Origin: CBDANW01 sp965197825
GTDB taxonomy: Bacteria; Acidobacteriota; Vicinamibacteria; Marinacidobacterales; DATDRI01
Direction of reading: 5' to 3'
Assembly (NCBI GenBank): GCA_965197825.1
Contig: CBDANW010000002.1
Span: forward strand, 1,612,001-1,676,000
DNA length: 64,000 bases
Part shown: positions 26,345 to 35,776 of the stretch, in pieces
Numbering within the stretch: position 1 is the first letter of the stretch
How the letters are laid out: each line of letters opens with the position of its first letter
Position numbers and translations under genes: made by a program
The notes under the pieces: model-generated
Databases searched by the model: none
What the model was told of the DNA's origin: nothing
Seen by the model: the letters and a program-made list of their open reading frames with translations, nothing else

Positions 26345-27259
26345 GTGAGATCGACCGGTCTGGAAGGCGTGGTGGGTGGAACCCCTTTGCTGCGCCTGCG
26401 TCCCCCGACGGGATCCGGCCCCGGGCTGGAGATCTATGCGAAGGCGGAATGGTTCAACCCCGGGGGTTCGGTCAAGGACCGCGCCGCGCTCGCCATGTTG
26501 CGGGATGGAGAGGAGCGAGGACTGCTCAAACCGGGCAAGACCATCCTCGAAGCCACGAGCGGAAACACCGGGATTGCCCTCGCCATGTTGGGTGCCGCGA
26601 AGGGCTATCCGGTACGGGTCTGCCTGCCGGCCAATGCCAGCAGCGAAAGAAAGCAGATTCTTCACGCCTATGGCGCCGAGTTGATCCAAACGAGCGCGCT
26701 CGAGGGGACCGATGGAGCCATCCTCAAGGCTCGAGAGCTCGCCGCGACGGAGCCCGATCGCTATTTCTATCCGGACCAGTACAACAATCCCGCCAACTGG
26801 CGCGCGCACTATCAAACCACGGCGGAAGAAATCTGGGACCAGACCGGGGGCCGGGTCACGCATTTCGTCGCCGGGCTGGGCACGAGCGGCACGTTCACCG
26901 GTTGCTGCCGAAGGCTGAAAGAGCTGTCCCCGGCGATCCGATGCGTGTCGTTCCAGCCCGACTCACCCATGCACGCCATCGAAGGCCTGAAGCACATGGA
27001 GACGGCGATGGTACCCGGGATATATGATGACTCGCTCGCCGACGAGACGTTCACCGTCTCCACCGAGGCCTCACACGAAGCCTGCTTGCACCTGTCTCGC
27101 GAGGATGGCCTCTTCGCCGGGCTCTCGTCTGGAGCGGCTTTCGTCGCGGCGTCACGTGTGGCGGAAAGTATCGAGACGGGAGTGGTGGTGACGATCTTTC
27201 CCGATGGCGGCGACAAGTATCTTTCCGAAGGACCGTGGAATCGTGATTCGGATACCTGA
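26345..27259 (+). CDS. cysM: PLP-dependent cysteine synthase (CysM type)
   Basis: The enzyme, about 304 residues, replaces the leaving group of O-phospho- or O-acetylserine with sulfur. The PLP lysine is in NPGGSVKDRAAL. The substrate loop is EATSGNTGIALAMLGAAKGY and the phosphate loop GLGTSGTFTG. I prefer the GTG at 26345 (AGAGG upstream, N-terminus MRSTGLEGVVGGTPL). An ATG at 26315 would add 10 residues without a ribosome binding site. The following genes encode a JAMM protease and a CysO-MoeZ fusion, as in the mycobacterial mec-cysO-cysM set. Sulfur therefore probably comes from a protein thiocarboxylate instead of free sulfide. Confidence 0.88.
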   Translation: MRSTGLEGVVGGTPLLRLRPPTGSGPGLEIYAKAEWFNPGGSVKDRAALAMLRDGEERGLLKPGKTILEATSGNTGIALAMLGAAKGYPVRVCLPANASSERKQILHAYGAELIQTSALEGTDGAILKARELAATEPDRYFYPDQYNNPANWRAHYQTTAEEIWDQTGGRVTHFVAGLGTSGTFTGCCRRLKELSPAIRCVSFQPDSPMHAIEGLKHMETAMVPGIYDDSLADETFTVSTEASHEACLHLSREDGLFAGLSSGAAFVAASRVAESIETGVVVTIFPDGGDKYLSEGPWNRDSDT

Positions 27260-27662
27260 GCGGCTTCTCGAGACCATCCGCGGTCATGGTCGAGAGAGCT
27301 ACAACGACGAGGCCTGCGGCGTCATGTTCGGCGAGAACGCGGGAGAGGACAAGGACGTGCGGCACGTGCAGCCCCTTCCCAACTCCCGAGACGGCCAACG
27401 GCAGCGCCGCTTTCTCATCACCCCAAAGGACTACCAGCGGGCCGAGTCCGAGGCGACCACCCGCGGGTTGACCCTGCTGGGTTTCTATCACTCGCACCCG
27501 GATCACCCGGCGTTTCCTTCGAGGTATGATTTAGAACATGCGTTCCCGTTTTTTTCCTACGTCATCGTTTCCGTTCAGAAGGGCGAGCCAACCGAAGTGC
27601 GCTCTTTCGTCATGAAGGAAGATCGCAGCGCCTTCGATGCCGAGGAGCTTCAAGCGGTTTAG
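27243..27662 (+). CDS. mec: JAMM/Mov34 metalloprotease, Mec type
   Basis: The 139-residue zinc protease has the full JAMM site: E23 in NDEACGVMFG and H83/H85 in FYHSHPDHPAFPSRYD with D96. In Mycobacterium tuberculosis the homologue Mec+ releases cysteine from the CysO-cysteine adduct. The GTG start at 27243 has GAAGGA upstream and overlaps the end of cysM by 17 bases, which indicates translational coupling. Here it might also have to cut the carrier domain out of the downstream fusion protein, but that is inference. Confidence 0.88.
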   Translation: MIRIPERLLETIRGHGRESYNDEACGVMFGENAGEDKDVRHVQPLPNSRDGQRQRRFLITPKDYQRAESEATTRGLTLLGFYHSHPDHPAFPSRYDLEHAFPFFSYVIVSVQKGEPTEVRSFVMKEDRSAFDAEELQAV

Positions 27663-27695
27663 GCTTGAGCGATTCTCTAGAGAAGGAGTACTGCT

Positions 27696-29141
27696 ATGCC
27701 GGTCAAGGTAATGATTCCGACGCCCCTCCGGGGTTTCACCGATAAGCTCGAAGCGGTCGAGCTCGAGGGCAAGAATGTGGCGGAGCTGCTCGCTAACCTC
27801 ACCGAGAAGTATCAGCTGTTACGCAAACACTTGTTCAACGACGAGGGCAAGCTGAGGGGCTTCGTCAACGTGTACGTCAACGAGGAAGACATCCGCTACC
27901 TGTCTCGAGAGGAAACACCGTTGAAGGACTCCGATGTGGTCAGCATCGTTCCTTCGATCGCGGGCGGAGCCACCAGCACAGCGAATACTGGCGTGAGTTT
28001 CACGCACGAGGAGGTCCAGCGGTACAGCCGCCACCTCATCATGCCCGAGGTGGGCATGAAAGGTCAGGCGAAGCTCAAACAGGCTCAGGTGCTGTTCATC
28101 GGCACCGGCGGGCTGGGAGCACCCATGGGGCTCTATTTGGCCGCGGCGGGAGTCGGGCGGATCGGTCTGGTCGACTTCGATGTCGTCGATGCCTCGAACC
28201 TACAGCGGCAGGTGACCTACTCCACCGCCGACGTGGGTCGGTCCAAGCTGGAGGCCACCAAGGAGCGTTTGGCGGGAATCAACCCCCACATCCAGATCGA
28301 CACGCACGAAGAGCGCCTGAGCTCGGAGAACGCCCTGGATCTGTTCAGGGGTTACGACATCGTCGCCGACGGCACCGACAACTTTCCGACTCGTTACCTC
28401 GTCAACGATGCCTGCGTCCTGCTCGGCAAACCGAACGTCTACGGGAGCATCTTCCGCTTCGAGGGACAAGCATCGGTCTTCTATGCGAAGGAAGGGCCTT
28501 GCTACCGATGCCTCTATCCCGAGCCGCCTCCGCCGGGACTGGTTCCGAGCTGCGCCGAGGGTGGCGTGTTGGGCGTGCTCCCGGGAATCGTCGGGACGCT
28601 ACAAGCGCTCGAAGTCATCAAGCTGATTTTGGGAGAGGGAAATCCTCTCATTGGGCGACTCCTGCTCTTCGATGCCCTCAAGATGAATTTTCGGGAGCTG
28701 AAGCTACGCAAGGATCCGCAGTGCGCTCTTTGCAGCGAGCATGCCACCATCAAAGAGCTCATCGATTACGAGCAGTTCTGCGGTATCCCGCAACAGGAGG
28801 CGGAGGTTCAAACGCAGTCCGGCGTGCCCACTATCTCTGTCGAGGAGCTGAAGACCCTCATGGACAAGAAAAAGGATGTTTACATTCTCGACGTCCGTGA
28901 GCCTCAGGAGTGGGGCATCGTCCACCTGGAGCAGGCGAAGTTGATCCCGCTGGGAGAGCTTCCACAAGCGGTGAATCAGTTGAGCTCGGCCGATGACATC
29001 GTGGTTCACTGCAAGAGTGGCGCGCGAAGCGCTCGCGCCGTGCAGTTCTTGATGGAGATGGGCTTTCGCAAGGTGAGGAACCTGGAAGGTGGGATTCTCG
29101 CCTGGTCCGAGCGCATCGATCCGTCGTTGCCACGATACTAA
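27696..29141 (+). CDS. CysO-like sulfur carrier / MoeB-type E1 / rhodanese fusion
   Basis: The 481-residue protein joins three domains. Residues 1-91 form a ubiquitin-like MoaD/ThiS/CysO domain ending VPSIAGG, which is followed by a linker (ATSTANTG) and not a free C-terminus. Residues 103-360 form the E1-type adenylyltransferase with ATP loop GTGGLGAP (136-143), LVDFDVVDASNLQRQ and the zinc cysteines CYRC and CALC. Residues 380-481 are a rhodanese domain with active site CKSGARS. The last two domains correspond to MoeZ. The set would activate the carrier and load sulfur on its terminal glycine. It is preceded by AAGGAG and follows mec by 33 bases. Confidence 0.9.
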   Translation: MPVKVMIPTPLRGFTDKLEAVELEGKNVAELLANLTEKYQLLRKHLFNDEGKLRGFVNVYVNEEDIRYLSREETPLKDSDVVSIVPSIAGGATSTANTGVSFTHEEVQRYSRHLIMPEVGMKGQAKLKQAQVLFIGTGGLGAPMGLYLAAAGVGRIGLVDFDVVDASNLQRQVTYSTADVGRSKLEATKERLAGINPHIQIDTHEERLSSENALDLFRGYDIVADGTDNFPTRYLVNDACVLLGKPNVYGSIFRFEGQASVFYAKEGPCYRCLYPEPPPPGLVPSCAEGGVLGVLPGIVGTLQALEVIKLILGEGNPLIGRLLLFDALKMNFRELKLRKDPQCALCSEHATIKELIDYEQFCGIPQQEAEVQTQSGVPTISVEELKTLMDKKKDVYILDVREPQEWGIVHLEQAKLIPLGELPQAVNQLSSADDIVVHCKSGARSARAVQFLMEMGFRKVRNLEGGILAWSERIDPSLPRY

Positions 29142-29175
29142 CCCTGAACCGAAATCTCTTTGCGACAAAAAGTCT

Positions 29176-29192
29176 ATTTCGGATCGGGGCTA
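29176..29192 (+). repeat. Copy of a dispersed 17-base motif
   Basis: ATTTCGGATCGGGGCTA also forms the right arm of the inverted repeat at 48492-48581 (16 bases shared). Here GGGGC-TAATT-GCCCC follows at once and makes a short hairpin 3' of the fusion gene, perhaps a weak terminator. Confidence 0.45.
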
Positions 29193-29215
29193 ATTGCCCC
29201 TAATCATTTTGAGAG

Positions 29216-29288
29216 GGCTCACGACCGCCGCCTGGCTCGCTCCCCTCAAAGCAACCGCCGTCTGACCAACTTCCGTCGGGGCAACCAC
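29216..29288 (-). repeat. Pair of ~36-base dispersed repeat units (locus B)
   Basis: Read on the minus strand, two units carry GTGGTTGC...GGTCAGACGGCGG and GTTGCTTTGAGGGGAGC...CAGGCGGCGG. They match those at 23806-23876 and 54013-54110. Confidence 0.5.
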
Positions 29289-29367
29289 GTCATTTGACGG
29301 CCCTACAGGCGGCCAACAGGCCGAAGACTCTTTGACAGCCTCGCGACATCTAAGATAATAATCCTCT

Positions 29368-29991
29368 GTGAGTGAATCCAAGGATTCCCTGAAAGACGAC
29401 GTTGCCGGTTCCCTCCGCGACTTGCGCGAGCGGGTGCGAAAGGAAGCGGCGTCTTCGGCGAAACCATCCGCCTATCCGGCACTGCAACAGCAGAGTCCAC
29501 TGGAATCTCTCCAGAAGGCAGAGCCCCCCAAGACGCCCATTTCTCCAAGCCGAGAGCGTCTCAACGAACTATGGGATCTTTCAAGGGCCCTCAAGACCCC
29601 GAGCGGAATCGTCCGAGGACTGCTCCGGCGCGTGCTGCGCTTCGCCTGCGGCCCGCTGATAGACCGTCAGGTCGAACTCAACTCCGGGCAGGTCCAGTTC
29701 GACAATGAGCTGGTGGAGTACATCGACCACCGGCTCGATCGAATCTCCGCTCACTACGACCAGGTGTTGGGCCTGTACGGCAAGCGCATGGAAGAGATCG
29801 ACGAACGCCATTTGATTCTACAGCAAGAACTGATTCGTCACGTGCACGAGTTGGTCAAGCGCATCGACTTCGTTTTCGAGACCGCTGAGCAGAACCACCT
29901 TTATCTCGAGGGGATGCTGCGGGAAGCGCAGGAGAAGCTTCGCGACATCGCTCGTCGCATGGAAGAGCTGTCCGCTTCGCCCAAACGTTGA
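29368..29991 (+). CDS. Coiled-coil protein of the glycosyltransferase cluster
   Basis: The 207-residue protein has a disordered, proline-containing first third. Then come LLRRVLRFACGPLIDRQVEL and a long coiled coil rich in heptads (VEYIDHRLDRISAHYDQVLG, then QQELIRHVHELVKRID). Similar helical modules are found next to or fused to glycosyltransferases of surface polysaccharide clusters, where they may scaffold the complex. The GTG at 29368 is the likely start. Two GT4 genes follow within 12 bases and then by overlap. Confidence 0.65.
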   Translation: MSESKDSLKDDVAGSLRDLRERVRKEAASSAKPSAYPALQQQSPLESLQKAEPPKTPISPSRERLNELWDLSRALKTPSGIVRGLLRRVLRFACGPLIDRQVELNSGQVQFDNELVEYIDHRLDRISAHYDQVLGLYGKRMEEIDERHLILQQELIRHVHELVKRIDFVFETAEQNHLYLEGMLREAQEKLRDIARRMEELSASPKR

Positions 29992-30003
29992 AACCCCACA
30001 TTC

Positions 30004-31050
30004 ATGCCGCGTCGAACCATCTGCATTTGTGCCGTTCAGGCTCCACTCATTACGGGGGGGGCCGAGATCTTGGTCGGCGAGCTAAGTGCACAGCTCAAGA
30101 CCAGAGGCTATGCGGTCGACGTGGTGAACATTCCTTTCAAGTGGTATCCCGTTCGCGATCTCGTCAAGCAAGCCCTCCTCTGGCGCTGGGTGGAAATCAC
30201 CGAGTCCAATGGCATGCCCATCGATATGGTCATTGCCACGAAGTTTCCTTCCTATCTGGTGCGACATCCCGTCAAGCTCACCTGGCTCTTCCACCAACAC
30301 CGTGAGGTTTATGACCTCTACGGGACTCCCTACTGCAGTTTCACCGACGACCCCGAGGAACAGGAGACCCGGCAGACGATCATCCGCATGGACAACAAGA
30401 CGCTCCGCGAGTCGCAGTCCGTCTACACCATCTCGAAGAACGTCTCCTCTCGCCTGAAACGCTACAACGATATCGATTCCAAGCCGCTCTACCCTCCCCC
30501 GAACTATGTCGGCCGCTACCACCGTGGTTCGTTCGGTGATTACGCTTTGTTCGTCGGACGGCTCGACCCCTTGAAGCGATGCGACCTCCTGGTGGAAGCC
30601 TTTCGATATGTGGGCGAGGCCAGGCTGGTCATCGCGGGGACCGGACCGCAACGGGAGAACCTGGAGCGTCAGATAGAACGGCTGGGGCTCGGGGATCGCG
30701 TGGTGCTCAAGGGTTTCGTGCCGGAGGACGAGCTCCTCGATCTTTACGCGGGAGCCTTCGCCGTCTTGTACGCCCCGCTGGACGAGGACTACGGCTACGT
30801 TACCGTGGAGGCGTTCATGTCGGGAAAGCCGGTGGTGACCTGCAAGGACTCAGGGGGAACGCTCGAGTTCGTGGATCACGAAACGAACGGCGTCGTCGTC
30901 GAGCCCCAGGCCGATGCCATCGCGGCGGCAGTGGAAAGTCTCTTCACCAACCGAGAACGGGCCCGTGAAATGGGAGAACAGGGCCAGCCTAAAGTGAGCG
31001 GGATCGGCTGGGACCACGTCATCGACTCGCTCACCGCCCCCCTTCGATGA
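30004..31050 (+). CDS. GT4-family glycosyltransferase
   Basis: The 348-residue GT-B enzyme starts with the glycine-rich acceptor loop APLITGGAEILVGEL. In the donor domain it has LFVGRLDPLKRCDLLVEAF, then AGTGPQRENLERQIERL and VLKGFVPEDELLDLYAGA. The GT4 retaining E-x7-E region is APLDEDYGYVTVEAFMSGKP. The sugar donor is not deducible. Its stop overlaps the next start by 4 bases. Confidence 0.88.
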   Translation: MPRRTICICAVQAPLITGGAEILVGELSAQLKTRGYAVDVVNIPFKWYPVRDLVKQALLWRWVEITESNGMPIDMVIATKFPSYLVRHPVKLTWLFHQHREVYDLYGTPYCSFTDDPEEQETRQTIIRMDNKTLRESQSVYTISKNVSSRLKRYNDIDSKPLYPPPNYVGRYHRGSFGDYALFVGRLDPLKRCDLLVEAFRYVGEARLVIAGTGPQRENLERQIERLGLGDRVVLKGFVPEDELLDLYAGAFAVLYAPLDEDYGYVTVEAFMSGKPVVTCKDSGGTLEFVDHETNGVVVEPQADAIAAAVESLFTNRERAREMGEQGQPKVSGIGWDHVIDSLTAPLR

Positions 31051-32405
31051 AGATCGCATACTGGAGTCCGCTGAGTCCCATGGGGACCGGCGTGGCGGAT
31101 TACAGCGAGGAGCTCCTTCCCTATCTGGCGGAGGGGGCGGACATTCATCTGTTCGTGGACGGCTACACGCCTTCCGAATCCAAGATCACCGAGATGTTGC
31201 CGTGGCACCAGGCCAGCGATTTCGAGGAAGTCGAACGGCGAGAACACTTCGATCTGAACCTCTACCAGCTTGGGAACAGCTCCTACCATCGCTATGCTCT
31301 CAACGCCGCGCTTCGCGTCCCAGGAGTCGTCGTCCTGCACGACCTCGTGCTCCAGCACTTGTTCCTCGGTCTGTCCGTCGAACGAGCCAACGTCGAGCTT
31401 TACGTCGCGGAAATGAAACGCGCCTACGGCGAGCGTGGGGCGGCGCTAGGAAGGCAGATCGCGCAGGCGCTGGGAAGCGACCTGCTCGTTTCGAAGTTCC
31501 CTTTGTGTGAGAGGGTCGTGGAACGCAGTTACGGCGTGCTCGTGCTCACACGTTTCATGCAACGGTGGTTACGCCTAAGGTTCGGAGGCATTCCGGTCGG
31601 CAAGTTCATCGGTAAGACTCCCCACCACTACGCGCCACCGCCGCCGCTTCCGACCGATGACCCCTCCGAGGCGCGCAAGATACTTGGCCTCCCCCAGGAC
31701 GGTTTCCTGGTGTCGTCCTTTGGACTCGTCACCCGAGCCAAGCGAATCGAACAGGCCGTAGAAGGCTTCCGCCTCTTTGCACGAGATCGCCCCGACGCCC
31801 GGTTCTTGATCGTCGGGGAAGTTCAGAAGGGTTTTCCGATCGAGGATCATGCCGGCAAAGATCTCGAGAAGAAGATCCTCGTGACCGGACGGCAGCCGAT
31901 GGATCGCTTCTACCTGTATATGTTGGCTTCCGACGTCGTGTTGAACCTCCGCTTTCCCTCGACCGGCGAGCTATCCGGAACCCTCATCCGCACCCTTGGT
32001 ATGGGCAAACCCGTTCTCGTCTCCAACACGGGTCCTTTCGTGGAGTTTCCCGAATACACCGTGGCTCGCATCGACCTGGGACCACCGGAGGTCAAGGAGA
32101 TCGCAGCAACGCTCGAGCTCCTCGCCAAGCGGCCGGAGCTCCGGCAGGGTATGGGTCGTTTTGCGAGAGAGCACGTCGAGGAGACCTACGGTCTTCGGGC
32201 GGAGGCTTCGGCCTACTTGGCTTTCTTGGAAGAGGTTCTCGCCGGACTACGCGACGGCAAAGTGACCGCGCCTCCTCCCTTCGAGCAGGCCGATCTCGCG
32301 GCCTCTATCGCCACCACGATCTCGGATCTGCCTTTGGGTGGAGCGTTCGGGTTGGAAACGGTACGGGAGGCTCTGCGCAGTGCGACCGAGGAAGGTTTCG
32401 AGTAG
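31047..32405 (+). CDS. GT4-family glycosyltransferase
   Basis: The 452-residue GT-B enzyme opens with YWSPLSPMGTGVADYSEELL, typical for mannosyltransferase-like GT4 proteins. It contains VSSFGLVTRAKRIEQAVEGF and a donor-site motif around LNLRFPSTGELSGTLIRTLG, where the EX7E pair is partly replaced (GELSGTLIRTLG). A C-terminal extension of about 55 residues is unusual. The ATGA overlap with the previous GT4 gene implies coupled translation and the same polysaccharide pathway. Confidence 0.85.
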   Translation: MKIAYWSPLSPMGTGVADYSEELLPYLAEGADIHLFVDGYTPSESKITEMLPWHQASDFEEVERREHFDLNLYQLGNSSYHRYALNAALRVPGVVVLHDLVLQHLFLGLSVERANVELYVAEMKRAYGERGAALGRQIAQALGSDLLVSKFPLCERVVERSYGVLVLTRFMQRWLRLRFGGIPVGKFIGKTPHHYAPPPPLPTDDPSEARKILGLPQDGFLVSSFGLVTRAKRIEQAVEGFRLFARDRPDARFLIVGEVQKGFPIEDHAGKDLEKKILVTGRQPMDRFYLYMLASDVVLNLRFPSTGELSGTLIRTLGMGKPVLVSNTGPFVEFPEYTVARIDLGPPEVKEIAATLELLAKRPELRQGMGRFAREHVEETYGLRAEASAYLAFLEEVLAGLRDGKVTAPPPFEQADLAASIATTISDLPLGGAFGLETVREALRSATEEGFE

Positions 32406-32411
32406 CTCCAT

Positions 32412-33044
32412 TCACCACACGTAGCGCCGAATGCGGGACCGAGACTTGAGTCGGACGATCCATTCGTCGATGCGTTCGTTGAAAGCCTTCTCTTCCATGA
32501 TCCTTCGGATACCCGTTTCCACACTCGGAAGCGCAGGTGGGTCCTCTCCGGCAGTGGCGACATCCGGCAAGAGCACCTCGTCGTAGTAGCGCTGCACCTC
32601 CGCGTCGGTCACATAGACCAGCGGCCGGAAACGGGATTCGAGATAGCGCTGAATGGTCATCTGTCTCCTGGTGAGCAATGCCAGCTCATCCTCGGCCAGG
32701 CCTCGCGCGGATAGCGATGCGGAGAAAGCCGTCGGAGAAGGGAAGGAGGCTCGCAGGGAGGAAAGCGCCGCATCCACTTGCTCCTGGGGCACCGCCTCTT
32801 CGGGGTAACGGCTGACTTCCCGCTCGACGAGTCGGGACTCGATGAGACGCTCGACCACGTCGCCCAGCGGAAGCGCGTCTTGCCCGCGCAGGGCGTGGAA
32901 CTCTGCGGCCTGCTCCGCCTCGGAAAGCGTAATCACATCGCGATCGATGACCGCGACGATGCGATCCACAATCTCGGCTCGCGCAGCGGGTCCGGCAAGA
33001 AGCACCGCTCCCAGCAGTAATAGACTCGCCACTCGTTTCATCAT
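32412..33044 (-). CDS. SurA N-terminal-domain-like periplasmic chaperone, without PPIase domain
   Basis: The 210-residue protein has a signal peptide (MMKRVASLLLLGAVLLAGPA, cleavage near ARAE). It then has the SurA opening IVDRIVAVIDRDVITLSEAE. The family helix VVERLIESRLVEREVSRYP and the closing RRQMTIQRYLESRFRPLVYV are present. The parvulin domain that normally follows is absent. Its place as third gene after tamB and the Omp85 gene suggests it escorts outer-membrane proteins. It begins 10 bases after the Omp85 stop. Confidence 0.8.
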   Translation of the reverse strand: MMKRVASLLLLGAVLLAGPAARAEIVDRIVAVIDRDVITLSEAEQAAEFHALRGQDALPLGDVVERLIESRLVEREVSRYPEEAVPQEQVDAALSSLRASFPSPTAFSASLSARGLAEDELALLTRRQMTIQRYLESRFRPLVYVTDAEVQRYYDEVLLPDVATAGEDPPALPSVETGIRRIMEEKAFNERIDEWIVRLKSRSRIRRYVW

Positions 33045-33054
33045 ATGCCGTCCC

Positions 33055-35775
33055 TCAAAAGGGGTGTCCCAAACTCACGTGAAGTCGCCCGAACGACTCA
33101 CCGGGACGGCGGTTGAGCTTGATTCCGTAATCCACGCGTACTGGACCAATCGGTGTTTCATAACGAATACCCGCCCCGAAGTTATACCGCCAGTTGAGAA
33201 GCTGGATGACCTCCACTCGCCGGTAAACGTTCCCGTTGTCGGAAAACACAACGCCCCCGAGCTTGTTTGCGATCGGGAGCCGAAGCTCGAGGTTGAGCAA
33301 CATCAGGACGTTCCCTCCCACGGGCTCCCCCGTTTGGGCGTTCTTCGGGCTTGCCTCGTCGAGTGGGAAGCCGCGCAATGTGTTCGCTCCCCCGGCGAAG
33401 AAGCGCTCGGCGATGGGCATGAGTGCGCCTTGCGGACGATCCTCTCGAAAGGTCTTGCCAATCCCACCCCGAAGTGCGAGGACGAACACCATGTCGCTGG
33501 AAAGGGGAACGTAGAAGAACTGCTGTGCCAATCCCTTTATGAACGGTGAGTGCGTTCCTAAGAACTTTGCGGAGAGATCGAAGTCCAAGATACGGAACTG
33601 ACCGCGCGTCGGGCTGACCGGATCATCTCTGGTGTCGTTCACAGACGAGACCGAGAGCTTCGAGATAAAGGCGGGCGCAAACTCGGGAGGGGGTGGTTTC
33701 TCCAGCTCCTCCAGAAGGTCCACATCCTCCAGAGAGTAACGGAAGAAAAGCGTCTGGGTGTTCGATACTCGTTTGAGTACCTGCATACCGACGCTGGCCC
33801 GTTTGAACCTGAAGTCGGCCCGCTCCCCTTCTTCACGAACCGCACTGACGAAGGACGGCAGGTCCAGTCCAAAGGTGCTGGGCTGTTGGTAGGAGAACAA
33901 GAGGCGATTACTTCGGAAACTCGCCCGGGCGAAGACGCTGGCGGATCGATTCATCCCTAAGATGTTGTGACGCGTTATCTGTCCTTCGATCCTTGCCAAG
34001 TCCCGCTCGCCGTAGCCGAATCCGTATCCTACGGTGGTCCTCGGCCCTTCTTCCAGCTGGATCAGAACATCACTGGAGCGGGTGACGGCGTCCGGTGGGA
34101 GCACTTCGATGCTCACATCCCGGAAAAGGCGCGTACCGATCAAACCCTGGCGAGTCTCCAGCAAATCTTCCGACGAAAGGGGAGCACCGGGCGAAAAAGT
34201 GATGTGGCGACGCACCGCGTCCTCTTTGGTTCGCTCGAGCCCAGTAATGATGATGCGATCGACGCGGGTCTGAGCACCTTCGTGGATGAGAAGACTCAGC
34301 GTTCCTTTTGCACCGGATTCGTCCAGCTCGGTCGCAAGTTCAACCACCACCTCCCGGAACCCTTGATTTCGGTAAAGATTGACGGTGCGGTCGCGTGCCC
34401 CAACCAGCTTGCTGGCGTCTAAGACTTCTCCTACCCGAAAACCGAGATTGGAAATAATCTCATCGCTCGAGATTTGGCGAGCGCCTTGCACAAGGATGCT
34501 GTCCAGATACGCCCGAGGCCCTTCGTCAATATGAATGACCAGCTCGACGTCTCCCGGCTCATCGGGAACTTCCCGGACTTCCGAGCTCACCAGGGCGCGG
34601 TGGTAACCGAGTCGGAGAAGGAATCGCCGCACCCCCTCGATATCTTCATCCCAAGTGCTCGCGACGTAGGGCGCGGAACGAAACCGGCCCCGCGGTCTCG
34701 TGGTCAGGAGGCTCGGAATCTCCGCGGCATCGATGGTGGAAGCTCCTTCGATCCGAATCGCCGCCACCTCCAGACGGTCTCCGGTTTGAACGTTGAAGAT
34801 CAGTGTCAGTCTCTGGTCGCCGACCCGTTCGCGTTCCACGTGCACCGAGGCGGAAGGGTACCCGCGCTCGCGGAAATAACCCTCCAGGTTTGCCCGTGAT
34901 TCCTCGATTAGGTCCTCCGACACGCTGGCCTCTTCACGAACAGGTACGAGTCGGTTAATCGTTCGCTCGCTCAGGGTGGCCCCGGTTACACGTATTACGA
35001 CCCGGGGTCCGATCTCGGCAGTCATATCGATCCGCACGTGGGCCGGCGGCTCGGGAAACTCACTGAAGTCGAGCGTGGCCTGGTAGAAGCCGCTCGCCCC
35101 CCACTCGGCCAGAACCCGATCCACACCTGTCTGGAAGGATTCAGCGTCGTACCGGTCGCCTGGTTCGAGACCCAGTTGGCGCCTGACATGCTGCTCCACA
35201 TGGGACGGTAGCCCCTCGAGCTCGAGCGAACGGACGATGGCCCGAGATCCGGCATCGCAGTGGAAGATGACTTCCGCCTCCGTTTCGGAGAAACGTGCCT
35301 CCGCATCGACTTGCGCCCATAGGTAGCCTTTCCTTTTGAGCCAGTTCTCGATGGCCGATCCGGCCTCTTCCACTCGAACCGCGTCGAAGGATTCGCCGGG
35401 CGTGATTGCAGCCTCTTCCAGGATGCGGTCACTCATCGATAGCGCGTCTTCTGAGCTTCCAGGGGCAACCCGCACGGTTCCCACCGTCAGCCGCGGATAG
35501 AGCTCGAACGTGAGAGAGACCGCGTCGCCCACCGGGCGGGCATCGACCTTGATGTCACTAAACGAACCGAGCGCGAATAGCTGTTTGATGGATCGACGGA
35601 CGGCTGCCGGATCGTAGGGATCGCCCGGTTGCACCTCTACCAGCGTTCTCGCTTCTTCCGGTAGCTGCCCGCGGGACAGGGAGAGCTCCACCGACAACAC
35701 CGCCCGCCCGGCGAATCGCTCCGAGGTGCCGCCCGCGGCGAGCGCGAGAACCAGGCCGATGGTCGCGAGTGTCAT
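33055..35775 (-). CDS. Omp85-superfamily outer-membrane assembly protein (BamA/TamA type)
   Basis: The 906-residue protein has a signal peptide and then about five or more POTRA domains, visible as repeats of the kind VRRSIKQLFALGSFSDIKVD and EDLLETRQGLIGTRLFRDVS. The C-terminal half is the 16-stranded surface-antigen barrel, with NTRDDPVSPTRGQF, RFFAGGANTLRGFPLDEASP and a final strand ending LHVSLGHPF. The terminal phenylalanine is the Bam recognition signal. It follows tamB after a single base, so it may be the TamA partner. It could also be the main BamA, since POTRA number was not counted precisely. Confidence 0.88.
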   Translation of the reverse strand: MTLATIGLVLALAAGGTSERFAGRAVLSVELSLSRGQLPEEARTLVEVQPGDPYDPAAVRRSIKQLFALGSFSDIKVDARPVGDAVSLTFELYPRLTVGTVRVAPGSSEDALSMSDRILEEAAITPGESFDAVRVEEAGSAIENWLKRKGYLWAQVDAEARFSETEAEVIFHCDAGSRAIVRSLELEGLPSHVEQHVRRQLGLEPGDRYDAESFQTGVDRVLAEWGASGFYQATLDFSEFPEPPAHVRIDMTAEIGPRVVIRVTGATLSERTINRLVPVREEASVSEDLIEESRANLEGYFRERGYPSASVHVERERVGDQRLTLIFNVQTGDRLEVAAIRIEGASTIDAAEIPSLLTTRPRGRFRSAPYVASTWDEDIEGVRRFLLRLGYHRALVSSEVREVPDEPGDVELVIHIDEGPRAYLDSILVQGARQISSDEIISNLGFRVGEVLDASKLVGARDRTVNLYRNQGFREVVVELATELDESGAKGTLSLLIHEGAQTRVDRIIITGLERTKEDAVRRHITFSPGAPLSSEDLLETRQGLIGTRLFRDVSIEVLPPDAVTRSSDVLIQLEEGPRTTVGYGFGYGERDLARIEGQITRHNILGMNRSASVFARASFRSNRLLFSYQQPSTFGLDLPSFVSAVREEGERADFRFKRASVGMQVLKRVSNTQTLFFRYSLEDVDLLEELEKPPPPEFAPAFISKLSVSSVNDTRDDPVSPTRGQFRILDFDLSAKFLGTHSPFIKGLAQQFFYVPLSSDMVFVLALRGGIGKTFREDRPQGALMPIAERFFAGGANTLRGFPLDEASPKNAQTGEPVGGNVLMLLNLELRLPIANKLGGVVFSDNGNVYRRVEVIQLLNWRYNFGAGIRYETPIGPVRVDYGIKLNRRPGESFGRLHVSLGHPF

Positions 35776-35776
35776 C

